Source: a virus. Taken from it: a DNA stretch of 22,080 bases. The stretch spans positions 1-22,080 of the IMG/VR virus record IMGVR_UViG_3300034355_000516; one strand, written 5' to 3'. Positions 1 through 7,776 of the stretch are shown one piece after another. Below the pieces are notes generated by a model. That model was not told the DNA's origin, made no database searches, and saw nothing but the letters and a program-made list of their open reading frames with translations. Numbering within the stretch: position 1 is the stretch's first letter; each line of letters opens with the position of its first letter. A program made the position numbers and the translations under genes.

Positions 1-2
1 GC

Positions 3-59
3 TGGGCTGCTGTTGATACAACGGAATCTCCCGGTTGGACAGTAATTTCTACTCAGTAG
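3..59 (+). CDS. C-terminal end of an upstream gene (partial)
   Basis: Reading from base 3, an open frame gives 18 residues ending in WTVISTQ and stops with TAG at 57-59. That stop overlaps the Shine-Dalgarno sequence AGGAGA (58-63) of the next gene, the tight spacing seen throughout the window. Another frame stays open only to TAA at 43-45. The fragment is too short to identify. The position before a tail-fibre-like gene suggests another virion protein, but this is inference from context. Confidence 0.45.
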   Translation, partial: WAAVDTTESPGWTVISTQ

Positions 60-68
60 GAGAATTAA

Positions 69-884
69 ATGGCAAACACATCGCTAATTGGACTAACCCT
101 CCCAGTACAAGGAACTCTATCCGGTAGCTGGGGTAATACGGTTAACAACGCGATCTCCCAGATTGTGGACGTTGCGGTAGCTGGTACACAGACAATTACA
201 ACTGATGCAGACATTAATTTGGCTGTTACAACAGGTACTGATTCAAGTACAGGTCTAACAGCCAATAGCTCTCAGTATGCGGTTCTTCTGTGTACTGGCG
301 CACGTACAGCACTGCGTTTTATTAATACTCCAAAGCAAAGTAAGACTTACGTTGTTATCAACGATACGACAGGTGGTTTTGCGGTAACAGTTCGTGGTGG
401 CCCTACAACCCCTACAACGGGCGTAACGGTAGCGGCTGGTACACGGGCAATCATTGCTTGGAATGGCTCTGACTTTGTTAATGTGGGCGGTGGCTCTGCT
501 GGTGGCTCTAACACACAGGTTCAGTTCAACAGTTCTGGCTCGTTTGGTGGTTCTGCTAACCTGACTTTTGACGGCACAACGCTGACAGCCAATGATCTAA
601 TTGACTCTTCGCTAACAGCCAACAAGCCTGTATTTACAAATGGCACTAAGAACCTAGTGTCTACTGGAACGCTTGGTGTGGATCAAGGCGGTACCGGCCT
701 TACTACTTTGACTGCTAACAACGTTATTCTAGGTAACGGAACATCAACACCAACTTTTGTAGCACCTAGCACAGCAGGTAATGTTTTGACTTCTAATGGC
801 ACAACGTGGGCATCCACTGCTCCGGCGGCTTCTGGTGCTACCAAGGGTCAGGCAATCGCTTTCTCAATCGTATTCGGTCTGTAA
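69..884 (+). CDS. Tail-fibre-like structural protein
   Basis: A 271-residue protein, rich in Thr, Ser, Gly and Asn and almost without Cys, which is typical of beta-rich phage tail fibres or tail-tip appendages. The second half has short motifs that recur in metagenomic phage fibre proteins, including LGVDQGGTGL at about 204-213 and a stretch with NGTSTPTF and GNVLTSNGTTW. These usually occur near the C-terminus of trimeric fibres, so trimerisation is an inference. No enzymatic motif is visible. The start ATG at 69 follows AGGAGA at 58-63 with good spacing. It is followed nine bases later by another small structural gene and then by the RCC1 propeller genes, so it probably belongs to the host-recognition part of the virion. 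Confidence 0.75.
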   Translation: MANTSLIGLTLPVQGTLSGSWGNTVNNAISQIVDVAVAGTQTITTDADINLAVTTGTDSSTGLTANSSQYAVLLCTGARTALRFINTPKQSKTYVVINDTTGGFAVTVRGGPTTPTTGVTVAAGTRAIIAWNGSDFVNVGGGSAGGSNTQVQFNSSGSFGGSANLTFDGTTLTANDLIDSSLTANKPVFTNGTKNLVSTGTLGVDQGGTGLTTLTANNVILGNGTSTPTFVAPSTAGNVLTSNGTTWASTAPAASGATKGQAIAFSIVFGL

Positions 885-893
885 GGAACTATC

Positions 894-1271
894 ATGGCAA
901 ATCCAAATATTGTTAACGTCACGACCCTAACGGGCAATACAACGTATCTAACACCCGGTAACACAACGGCTAACACTCTGCTATCTAACGCCGCATCTTC
1001 TGGTCTGGTCTACAAGATCAACCAGATCGTGTGTGCCAATGTAAACGGCTCAAGTGCTGTAAACGCAACGGTGGCTATTAACTCAGCCGCCGCTGGCGCA
1101 GGTACAAACTACCCAATCATCTCTACTATCTCAGTGCCAGCTAGTGCATCTGTGATCGCAGTAGATAAGACCACGGCGGTGTACCTGATGGAGAACTCAT
1201 CCATTGTGGTGACATCTGGTACATCTAGCGGTATCACTTACACGATCAGCTACGAGTCTATTGCTTCTTAA
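894..1271 (+). CDS. Small conserved phage structural protein
   Basis: A 125-residue protein dominated by Thr, Ser, Ala, Asn and Val, with no charged clusters, signal peptide or membrane segment. Its beta-prone composition and position between a fibre-like gene and the propeller genes argue for a virion or tail-tip component. The section INQIVCANVNGSSAVNATV (about 42-60) and the later SVIAVDKTTAVYLMENSSI resemble small proteins of aquatic phages usually called virion structural proteins, but I cannot name a family with certainty. The start at 894 has AAGGAA at 883-888 directly over the end of the preceding gene, nine bases upstream. Confidence 0.65.
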   Translation: MANPNIVNVTTLTGNTTYLTPGNTTANTLLSNAASSGLVYKINQIVCANVNGSSAVNATVAINSAAAGAGTNYPIISTISVPASASVIAVDKTTAVYLMENSSIVVTSGTSSGITYTISYESIAS

Positions 1272-1283
1272 GCGAGGAACAGT

Positions 1284-2432
1284 ATGTCTATAAGACAAAT
1301 GTTTCCGGGGAGTATTGTTAAGCCGGGGTTTAATCCTCTAGCGGCTCAAACGCCTTCGTACACATACTATTTGTATACTTGGGGACGTAATAATGATGGT
1401 CAATTGGGTCTTGGAAACACTACAAGTTATTCATCACCCAAGCAAGTTGGTTCACTGACTACGTGGTTAAACATTGCCAATGGTTATGCTTTTACATTAG
1501 CCACTAAGACTGATGGAACCTTATGGTCTTGGGGTACTGGAGCGCAAGGCCAATTGGGTTTAGGTAATACAACCAGTTATTCTTCTCCAAAACAAATTGG
1601 GGCTTTAACAAATTGGGCGAGCGTGGGGTGCGCTTCGCAAGCATCTTTTGCTGTTAAAACAGATGGCACTATATGGTCTTGGGGGGCAGGTGGTAGCGGT
1701 AAACTTGGACTTGGAAACACTACATCTTATTCTTCCCCAAAACAAATTGGCTCTCTTACAAACTGGTCAAAAGTAATTGGTGGAACACAATCGGGTTTTG
1801 CAATTAAGACTGACGGAACTTTATGGGCGTGGGGAGTTAATACCAATGGACTTTTGGGTTTAGGAGACACTGTAAGTAGATCATCTCCTGTGCAAGTTGG
1901 GGTTTTAACTAACTGGTTAAATCTTTCCGCTGGTTATTACAACACACTTGCCAGTAAAACTGACGGCACTCTGTGGTCTTGGGGTAGAGGTAGCTTTGGT
2001 TGTTTAGGTCTTGGAAACACAACCAACTACTCGTCACCAAAACAAATTGGTGCATTGACTTCATGGCTAAATGTTGCATCTGCTTATTTTGCTGGTTTTG
2101 CAATTAAAACAAATGGAACTGCTTGGGCTTGGGGGCAAAATAACGTTGGTCAATTGGGGCAGGGAAATACAACAAATTATTCTTCACCTATGCAAATAGG
2201 TGCTTTAACAAATTGGTCAACAATTTCATCTACACCTTCACTTGGAGGCTCATCAACAGCAGTTCTTGCAATCAAAACAGATGATACTTTGTGGGCATGG
2301 GGATCTAATGCACAAGGGCAATTAGGATCAGGAAATTTAATTGACAGATCATCTCCAGTGCAAGTAGGAGCCTTAAGCACTTGGGAGAGTGTTAAGTGTT
2401 TTGGGCAATTTGTAACAGCACTCGGATACTAA
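1284..2432 (+). CDS. RCC1-repeat seven-bladed propeller protein, type A (copy 1)
   Basis: A 382-residue protein made almost entirely of seven RCC1 repeats of about 50 residues, predicted to fold as one seven-bladed beta-propeller. Each blade has the pattern LW(S/A)WG, then GQLGLGNTT, then YSSPKQ(V/I)G, LTNW and KTDG. The N-terminus (about 1-28) is not repeat and contains KPGFNPL, shared with the gene at 5381; this is probably an attachment module. Blades 4 and 7 carry RSSPVQVG instead of YSSPKQ. RCC1 propellers bind proteins or ligands in cellular organisms; in this tail region a receptor-binding or decorating role is inferred. The start is supported by GAGGAA at 1274-1279. No membrane segment or catalytic motif is seen. 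Confidence 0.85.
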   Translation: MSIRQMFPGSIVKPGFNPLAAQTPSYTYYLYTWGRNNDGQLGLGNTTSYSSPKQVGSLTTWLNIANGYAFTLATKTDGTLWSWGTGAQGQLGLGNTTSYSSPKQIGALTNWASVGCASQASFAVKTDGTIWSWGAGGSGKLGLGNTTSYSSPKQIGSLTNWSKVIGGTQSGFAIKTDGTLWAWGVNTNGLLGLGDTVSRSSPVQVGVLTNWLNLSAGYYNTLASKTDGTLWSWGRGSFGCLGLGNTTNYSSPKQIGALTSWLNVASAYFAGFAIKTNGTAWAWGQNNVGQLGQGNTTNYSSPMQIGALTNWSTISSTPSLGGSSTAVLAIKTDDTLWAWGSNAQGQLGSGNLIDRSSPVQVGALSTWESVKCFGQFVTALGY

Positions 2433-2433
2433 T

Positions 2434-3615
2434 ATGCCAATAACATACCCCGGCGTTCAATACTCAGGCATCTGGACAATGCAACAGGTGAATGCCGCTA
2501 TTGCGGCTGGGACTTGGCCTTCACCGCCTGTGACGGGGCCTCGTTTGTTTTCATGGGGTGATAACAACCAAGGGGCGCTTGGGCTTGGTAATATAACTAA
2601 CTACTCCTCCCCTAAGCAAGTTGGTTCATTAACAGATTGGCTACAAATATGTGCTGGTGGTTATAACAATACATCTGCCGCCATTAAAACTGATGGTACT
2701 TTATGGACTTGGGGTTACAACGGAAATGGGCAACTTGGTCTTGGTAACACTACTAATTACTCAAGTCCAAAACAAGTTGGGGCTTTAACTGGTTGGACTC
2801 AAGTTTCTAGTGGTAGATTTAACATGACTGCCGCAATAAAAAGTAATGGAACGTTGTGGTTAATGGGCGCTGGCTCTTATGGACAATTAGGCTTAGGAAA
2901 TACAACTAGCTATTCCTCTCCAAAGCAACTTGGTGCGCTGACAAATTGGGCTTCTGTCTCTTGTGCTAATGCCGGGGTAAGAGCAATAAAAACTGATGGT
3001 ACGCTTTGGGCATGGGGTTATAACGTACTTGGCGCACTTGGAGATGGAACATTAACAAATCGTTCTTCCCCAGTTCAAATTGGTGCATTAACAACTTGGG
3101 CAAAAGTTGGTGCTGTTGGTAATTTTACACTTGCCATTACAACAAGTGGAGCTTTGTACGCTTGGGGTGGAAATAGTACAGGCTCTTTGGGTTTAGGCAA
3201 CACTACGTATTACTCTTCCCCTAAACAAGTTGGTTCATTAACTAATTGGGCTTATGTTGCTCCGGGAATGTCCTCCTCAATTGCTTTAAAAACTGATGGT
3301 ACGCTATGGGCTTGGGGATTAAATAGCAGTGGTCAACTTGGTTTTGGTAATCAGACAAACTACTCTTCTCCAAAACAAGTTGGCTCTTTAACTACTTGGT
3401 TAAAAATTGCTGGAACCTATACAAGTACTTATGCCATCACAACATCTGGAGCATTATATGCTTGGGGTTCTAATAATGTTGGTCAATTAGGTCTTGGAAA
3501 CATAACAGCATATTCATCGCCTAAACAAGTTGGCTCACTTACAACATGGACTACATTAAGTACATTTGGTGGTAATGCAAACAACATTTTGGCAATAGGT
3601 GTAAACACAGTATGA
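2434..3615 (+). CDS. RCC1-repeat seven-bladed propeller protein, type B (copy 1)
   Basis: A 393-residue protein with a different N-terminal module from its neighbour: about 40 residues containing GVQYSGIW and AAGTWP, shared with the gene at 6519. Seven RCC1 blades follow to the C-terminus. Blade 3 has LWLMG where the others have a WG ending, and blade 4 has the RSSPVQIG variant with a shortened GDGTLTN loop. Blades 4 and 6 end in TTSG instead of KTDG. The start ATG is one base after the preceding stop and has no strong Shine-Dalgarno sequence, so translation is probably coupled. It overlaps the sulfotransferase gene by ATGA. The likely role is a tail or appendage propeller paired with the type A protein. 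Confidence 0.85.
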   Translation: MPITYPGVQYSGIWTMQQVNAAIAAGTWPSPPVTGPRLFSWGDNNQGALGLGNITNYSSPKQVGSLTDWLQICAGGYNNTSAAIKTDGTLWTWGYNGNGQLGLGNTTNYSSPKQVGALTGWTQVSSGRFNMTAAIKSNGTLWLMGAGSYGQLGLGNTTSYSSPKQLGALTNWASVSCANAGVRAIKTDGTLWAWGYNVLGALGDGTLTNRSSPVQIGALTTWAKVGAVGNFTLAITTSGALYAWGGNSTGSLGLGNTTYYSSPKQVGSLTNWAYVAPGMSSSIALKTDGTLWAWGLNSSGQLGFGNQTNYSSPKQVGSLTTWLKIAGTYTSTYAITTSGALYAWGSNNVGQLGLGNITAYSSPKQVGSLTTWTTLSTFGGNANNILAIGVNTV

Positions 3616-5384
3616 ACAAAACACTGCACTTCCTCTCTGGCATTCCTCGTTCTGGCTCAACAGTCCTTGCGGCTATTTTGAACCAGAACCCAATGACTCA
3701 TGTATCCACCACATCTGGGCTTGTCCACGCCCTTGATGGCTTGGCTAATACATGGCACTCAGCGGGTCTTCTCAATGAGAACGACCCCACCAGAGAGAAA
3801 CTTGCACAAACCATGCGTGGGTGCATTGATGCGTTTTACGCTGATACAGACAAGCCTGTCATCATTGACAAGTCTCGTGGTTGGCCTATTCCCCAGATCA
3901 TGGGTGCTATGTCTCAGGTGATTGGTCGCCCATGCAAGGTGATCGCTACGGTTCGTCCTGTTCCTGACTGTATGGCTTCATTTGTCCGTGTGGCAAAGCC
4001 TGCTGATCTGGATGAGTTCATGTATTCAGGCCAGTTAGCTGACCACCTGAAAGCCGCTTACCTGTCTTTAGAAGCTGGCTACGCCGCCATGCCAGAGAAC
4101 TTCTTGATGGTTGAATACGACAAGCTGTTGGCTGATCCCCGCGCAGAACTTGCCCGTATCCATGAGTTCTTGGAACTGCCTGAATACGATTACGACTTCT
4201 CCAACATTGACGGCTCGTCAGTTAAAGAAGACGATGAGAATCTGCACGGCTACGCTGGTATGCACGATGTCAAGCCAGTCTTGGCTAAACAGCACAACGA
4301 CAAGTCCAAAGACCTGTTAAAGCACCACTACAACCAGTTTTGCCAGCCAGAGTTCTGGAGTGGTAATGCACGGACGATGCCTGAGTTGGATGACCTTGAT
4401 CTACAGGTAGCCGCAGGCAAGATGGGTGATTTTGCTGAAGGCTGGAGACTGTCTGAGAAGCTCCACGCAGAGCGTCCTAACGACCACCGTGCGGCTTATA
4501 ACCGTTCATGGTATCTACTCAAACAGGGTCAGATTGGTGAAGGCTACAAGCAGATGGATCGCGGTCGCTACTGCGGGATCATTGGTGAGCGCCGCCCAGA
4601 CACACCAGCCCCTGAGTGGGACGGTAAGACCAAAGGTACGATTCTCTTGTACTGCGACCACGGCTTGGGCGATCAGATTCACCAAGTGCGCTATGCCCGT
4701 GATCTAGTGGCTAGGGGTAATAAGGTAGTGGTCTGCTGCTCAGGTCAACTGGCTGGCCTGTTCTCAGGCATTGAAGGTGTATCCGCTGTTGTTCAAGTTG
4801 GTGCTGAGTTTGGCGTGTTCCACGACTTCTGGTGCTATGGTATGACAGCCCCTAACTACCTTGGTTATGAGATGTCAGACCTGCGCGGCGATGCTTACAT
4901 CACTAAGCCTACGACCATCAAAGGCCGTAAGAAACGCATCGGTATCCGCTGGCAGGGCAACAGTAAGTTTGAAGACGACCACAACAAACGCTTCCCCTAC
5001 GATTTGTTGTTTGCCGCAGTAAAAGATGCTGACGCAGAATTCATTTCTTTACAGCGTGATGAGGGTGCAGATGCTTGCCCAACATGGGTAAAACAAGTAC
5101 CATTAAACACATGGGCAGACACCCAAGCTGCGGTAGCAAGTTGTGATCTGGTGATCTCTTCTTGCACATCTGTCAGCCATTTGGCGGCGGCTATGGGCGT
5201 TGAGACTTGGGTAGTGATTCCAGTGATGGGCTACTACCTGTATGCGTTAGACGGCGACAAGACACCTTATTACGACACCATGACTTTATTCAGGCAAGAA
5301 GTATTTGGCGAATGGGAAGCTCCGTTTGAGAAGATCAAGGAGCGTTTAAACGCTAACCGTGCCGCACTGAGGAGCGTAGCGTGA
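3612..5384 (+). CDS. Sulfotransferase - TPR - GT9/GT41-like glycosyltransferase fusion
   Basis: A 590-residue fusion of two enzymes. Residues 1-245 look like a PAPS-dependent sulfotransferase: the 5'-phosphosulfate loop is IPRSGST (11-17), and R115 with S123 has the spacing of the 3'-phosphate-binding pair. Residues about 265-320 resemble one or two TPR helices (AERPNDHRAAYNRSWYLLKQ). Residues about 340-590 resemble the GT-B fold of TPR-linked glycosyltransferases related to heptosyltransferases (GT9) and O-GlcNAc-type enzymes, with EFISLQRDEG at about 476-485 and DLVISSCTSVSHLAAAMG at 512-529. It is cytoplasmic, with no signal peptide. It lies between two pairs of propeller genes and is joined to both sides by ATGA and GTGA overlaps. 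It is visibly richer in G+C than the propeller genes, suggesting separate origin. The acceptor is unknown. Confidence 0.82.
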   Translation: MNKTLHFLSGIPRSGSTVLAAILNQNPMTHVSTTSGLVHALDGLANTWHSAGLLNENDPTREKLAQTMRGCIDAFYADTDKPVIIDKSRGWPIPQIMGAMSQVIGRPCKVIATVRPVPDCMASFVRVAKPADLDEFMYSGQLADHLKAAYLSLEAGYAAMPENFLMVEYDKLLADPRAELARIHEFLELPEYDYDFSNIDGSSVKEDDENLHGYAGMHDVKPVLAKQHNDKSKDLLKHHYNQFCQPEFWSGNARTMPELDDLDLQVAAGKMGDFAEGWRLSEKLHAERPNDHRAAYNRSWYLLKQGQIGEGYKQMDRGRYCGIIGERRPDTPAPEWDGKTKGTILLYCDHGLGDQIHQVRYARDLVARGNKVVVCCSGQLAGLFSGIEGVSAVVQVGAEFGVFHDFWCYGMTAPNYLGYEMSDLRGDAYITKPTTIKGRKKRIGIRWQGNSKFEDDHNKRFPYDLLFAAVKDADAEFISLQRDEGADACPTWVKQVPLNTWADTQAAVASCDLVISSCTSVSHLAAAMGVETWVVIPVMGYYLYALDGDKTPYYDTMTLFRQEVFGEWEAPFEKIKERLNANRAALRSVA

Positions 5385-6514
5385 GCTTTAGATATGCCGC
5401 TGGGATAAACAAGCCGGGTTTTAATCCGCTTGGAACCCAGACGACCACTTACTTATATAACTTATTTAGCTGGGGAAACAACGCTAGTGGGCAACTTGGT
5501 TTAAATAACAACACTTATTATTCCAGTCCTAAACAAGTTGGCTCGTTAACTACTTGGTCAGCAATTTCTGGCGGCAATCAATATGTTGTAGCTATTCAAA
5601 CAAATGGAACATTGTGGTCGTGGGGTGAAAACGGAAATGGTCAGCTTGGTTTTGGAAACACAACAGCTTACTCTTCCCCAAAACAAGTTGGCTCGTTAAC
5701 TACTTGGTCAAAAGCAAGTGCTAATTTTCGGTCATCTTTGGCAATAAAAACAGATGGAACTTTATGGTCGTGGGGGTGGAACAATTTAGGTCAATTAGGT
5801 TTAGGCGACAGAACAGATCGTTCTTCACCCATTCAAATTGGAGCTTTAACAACTTGGGCGACAGTATCTAATTCACCATACAGTAAACTTAATTTTGCTA
5901 TTACAACATCCGGCGCACTTTGGGGTTGGGGTCAGAATGCCAATGGTCAGTTAGGTTTAGGAAATACAACTTCTTACTCATCTCCAAAACAAGTTGGTGC
6001 GCTAACAAATTGGCTAAAGGTGGCTGGTGGAGCATACTTTACCCTTGCTGTAAAAACTGATGGCACATTGTGGTCATGGGGAAATAGCGCCTATGGACAA
6101 TTAGGGTTAGGTAACACAACAGAATACAATTCACCTAAACAAGTTGGCGCTTTAACAAGTTGGTTAAATATTTCCGCAAATTATGGAAGTTCGTTTGCTG
6201 TTAAAACAGATGGGACTATTTGGGCGTGGGGTAGAAATACTTCTGGGCAACTTGGCTTGGGAAATACTACAGATCGCAATTCTCCCGTGCAAATTGGTGC
6301 GTTAGCAAATTGGTTAACTGTATCGACAAGTGGAACAACTCAAGGTGCAATGGCCATTAAAACAGATGGAACTTTATGGGGTTGGGGTGCTAATGGTGAT
6401 GGTCAACTAGGGAATGGGAATATAACTACAACATCAAGCCCGATACAAGTTGGCGCATCAACTACTTGGTCTAAAGTAACTAGTTTAAATGGCGCTACAG
6501 TGGCAATAGGATAA
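5381..6514 (+). CDS. RCC1-repeat seven-bladed propeller protein, type A (copy 2)
   Basis: A 377-residue protein with the same plan as the gene at 1284: a short N-terminal module with KPGFNPL (about 11-17), then seven RCC1 blades. Blades 3, 6 and 7 have SSPIQIG, NSPVQIG and SSPIQVG instead of SSPKQ. Blade 1 has LGLNNNTYYSSP. The start is GTG at 5381, overlapping the preceding stop as GTGA, with GAGGAG at 5369-5374 six bases upstream; no ATG fits this position. Blades 1 and 2 share a 30-base perfect repeat at the DNA level (see the repeat entry), which points to recent blade duplication or gene conversion. The role is inferred as a tail or appendage component. Confidence 0.85.
   Translation: MSFRYAAGINKPGFNPLGTQTTTYLYNLFSWGNNASGQLGLNNNTYYSSPKQVGSLTTWSAISGGNQYVVAIQTNGTLWSWGENGNGQLGFGNTTAYSSPKQVGSLTTWSKASANFRSSLAIKTDGTLWSWGWNNLGQLGLGDRTDRSSPIQIGALTTWATVSNSPYSKLNFAITTSGALWGWGQNANGQLGLGNTTSYSSPKQVGALTNWLKVAGGAYFTLAVKTDGTLWSWGNSAYGQLGLGNTTEYNSPKQVGALTSWLNISANYGSSFAVKTDGTIWAWGRNTSGQLGLGNTTDRNSPVQIGALANWLTVSTSGTTQGAMAIKTDGTLWGWGANGDGQLGNGNITTTSSPIQVGASTTWSKVTSLNGATVAIG
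5531..5710 (+). repeat. 30-base perfect direct repeat inside RCC1 blades 1 and 2
   Basis: The bases at 5531-5560 are repeated exactly at 5681-5710, 150 bases apart, which is one 50-residue blade. Both encode the KQVGSLTTWS part of a blade. The bases just before and just after differ between copies. Other blades in the window encode similar residues with many synonymous changes, so this exact stretch stands out as recent duplication or conversion. Confidence 0.85.
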
Positions 6515-6518
6515 CGTA

Positions 6519-7694
6519 ATGGCAACAGCACTCGTATCAGGCGTTCAATACTCAGGTATCTGGAACATCAGCAGTCAAGCCAATGCTAAGGCGGCGGGGA
6601 CTTGGCCTTTAGCGCCTGTGCCGGGTTTATATTCATGGGGTAGAAATACTGATGGTCAGCTTGGCTTAGGTAATACAACATCATATTCAAGTCCAAAACA
6701 AGTTGGCTCTTTAACAAACTGGGCTTCAATATCTACAAATTCTTATAGCGTACATACTTTAGCTGTTAAAACAGACGGTACGCTTTGGGCTTGGGGAAGT
6801 AATTCGTATGGTCAACTTGGATTAGGAAATGTAACTTATTATTCTTCCCCAAAACAAGTTGGCGCTTTGACTGCTTGGTTAAAAATAACTACTGCGTATG
6901 CCGCTAGTTTTTCTATAAAAACTGATGGGACATTGTGGTCATGGGGAAACAATACTTATGGTAAATTAGGATTAAATAACGAAACAAATTATTCAAGTCC
7001 AAAACAAATAGGCGCTTTGACTAATTGGTCAAATATTGCTGGTGGAAATTTTGGATGCATAGCCATTAAAACAGATGGAACTATTTGGACTTGGGGTTAT
7101 AACGCAGACGGCAGATTGGGGCTTGGTAATCTAACTAATTATTCTAGCCCCAAGCAAATTGGTGCATTAACTACTTGGTTAAAAGTTTTTTCTGGTTACT
7201 CTAGTGGTTTTGGAATCAATACAAGTGGGGCAATGTGGGGTTGGGGTAGAAATGGCGCTGGGCAACTAGGTTTGGGGGATGTCACTACCCGTTCATCTCC
7301 AGTTCAAATTGGAGCATTAACTACTTGGTCATCTGTTAGTAGTTCAGCGGGTGGAACATCTGCTAATGGATTTACTTTATCAACAAAAACAGACGGAACA
7401 TTATGGGGTTGGGGTATAAACGCCCATGGTCAACTAGGTTTAGGTAATACAACTCCATACTCCTCCCCAGTACAAGTTGGAAGTTTAACTACTTGGAGTT
7501 CTGTGGCGGGTGGTTCGTCTTCTACATTAGCAACTACTTCTGGCGGTGCTTTGTGGGCTTGGGGTCGAAATAACAATGGTCAATTAGGTCTAGGAAATAC
7601 AACCAATTATTCCTCACCAAAACAAGTAGGAAGCCTAACAAATTGGCTTACTATTGCTAGCGGCCCTTATTTCTGTATCGGTATTGCATCTTAA
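6519..7694 (+). CDS. RCC1-repeat seven-bladed propeller protein, type B (copy 2)
   Basis: A 391-residue protein with the type B N-terminal module (GVQYSGIW at about 8-15, then AAGTWP) followed by seven RCC1 blades. Blade 5 is the RSSPVQIG variant and has a longer loop (SSSAGGTSANG); blade 6 has YSSPVQ. Blades 4 and 6 have TSG or TSGG endings rather than KTDG. The start ATG lies four bases after the preceding stop, with AGGATA at about 6508-6513. It ends a block of four propeller genes; the next gene start downstream is interrupted by a homing endonuclease. Compared with the sulfotransferase gene, sampled lines are AT-rich (17 of 60 G+C at 6961-7020). Confidence 0.85.
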   Translation: MATALVSGVQYSGIWNISSQANAKAAGTWPLAPVPGLYSWGRNTDGQLGLGNTTSYSSPKQVGSLTNWASISTNSYSVHTLAVKTDGTLWAWGSNSYGQLGLGNVTYYSSPKQVGALTAWLKITTAYAASFSIKTDGTLWSWGNNTYGKLGLNNETNYSSPKQIGALTNWSNIAGGNFGCIAIKTDGTIWTWGYNADGRLGLGNLTNYSSPKQIGALTTWLKVFSGYSSGFGINTSGAMWGWGRNGAGQLGLGDVTTRSSPVQIGALTTWSSVSSSAGGTSANGFTLSTKTDGTLWGWGINAHGQLGLGNTTPYSSPVQVGSLTTWSSVAGGSSSTLATTSGGALWAWGRNNNGQLGLGNTTNYSSPKQVGSLTNWLTIASGPYFCIGIAS

Positions 7695-7724
7695 AAAATT
7701 AACATTTTTAACAAGGAGTCTTAA

Positions 7725-7775
7725 ATGACACATTATGTACAAGTCCTCAATGGTGAGGTCAAACAAGTGATATAA
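7725..7775 (+). pseudogene. 16-codon remnant or leader ORF copying the start of the gene at 8390
   Basis: After AAGGAG at 7713-7718, an ATG opens a 16-residue frame, [16 protein letters not shown], that stops at 7773-7775. The intact gene at 8390 begins MTHYVQVIGNEIKQVW, with 11 of 16 residues identical. The DNA matches at 30 of 48 bases, many differences being third-position or conservative, so the two copies come from diverged alleles and not from a recent copy event. The Shine-Dalgarno region upstream is also similar. The stop lies one base before the GTG of the endonuclease, so translating this short frame may feed ribosomes into it. It could be a broken 5' end left by endonuclease insertion or a functional coupling leader. 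Confidence 0.75.
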
Positions 7776-7776
7776 T
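7768..7776 (+). promoter_or_regulatory. Possible extended -10 promoter (TGATATAAT)
   Basis: The sequence at 7768-7776 is a perfect match to a bacterial sigma70 extended -10 element, TGnTATAAT. No good -35 hexamer is seen about 17 bases upstream, which extended -10 promoters can tolerate. A start site about seven bases downstream would fall at the ATG at 7783, giving a nearly leaderless endonuclease transcript. It spans the junction where the remnant ORF ends. It could also be chance in an AT-rich stretch. Confidence 0.35.

Noticed and set aside
1284-7694. CRISPR array or diversity-generating retroelement variable region
   Set aside because: The regular 150-base periodicity comes from protein-coding RCC1 blades with many synonymous changes. 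There are no short identical repeats with unique spacers, and no reverse transcriptase or template repeat is in the window.
7691-7711. Rho-independent terminator after the fourth propeller gene
   Set aside because: TTAAAAA and TTTTTAA can pair around a seven-base loop, but the stem is only A-T pairs and includes the stop codon; there is no GC-rich stem followed by a U tract.
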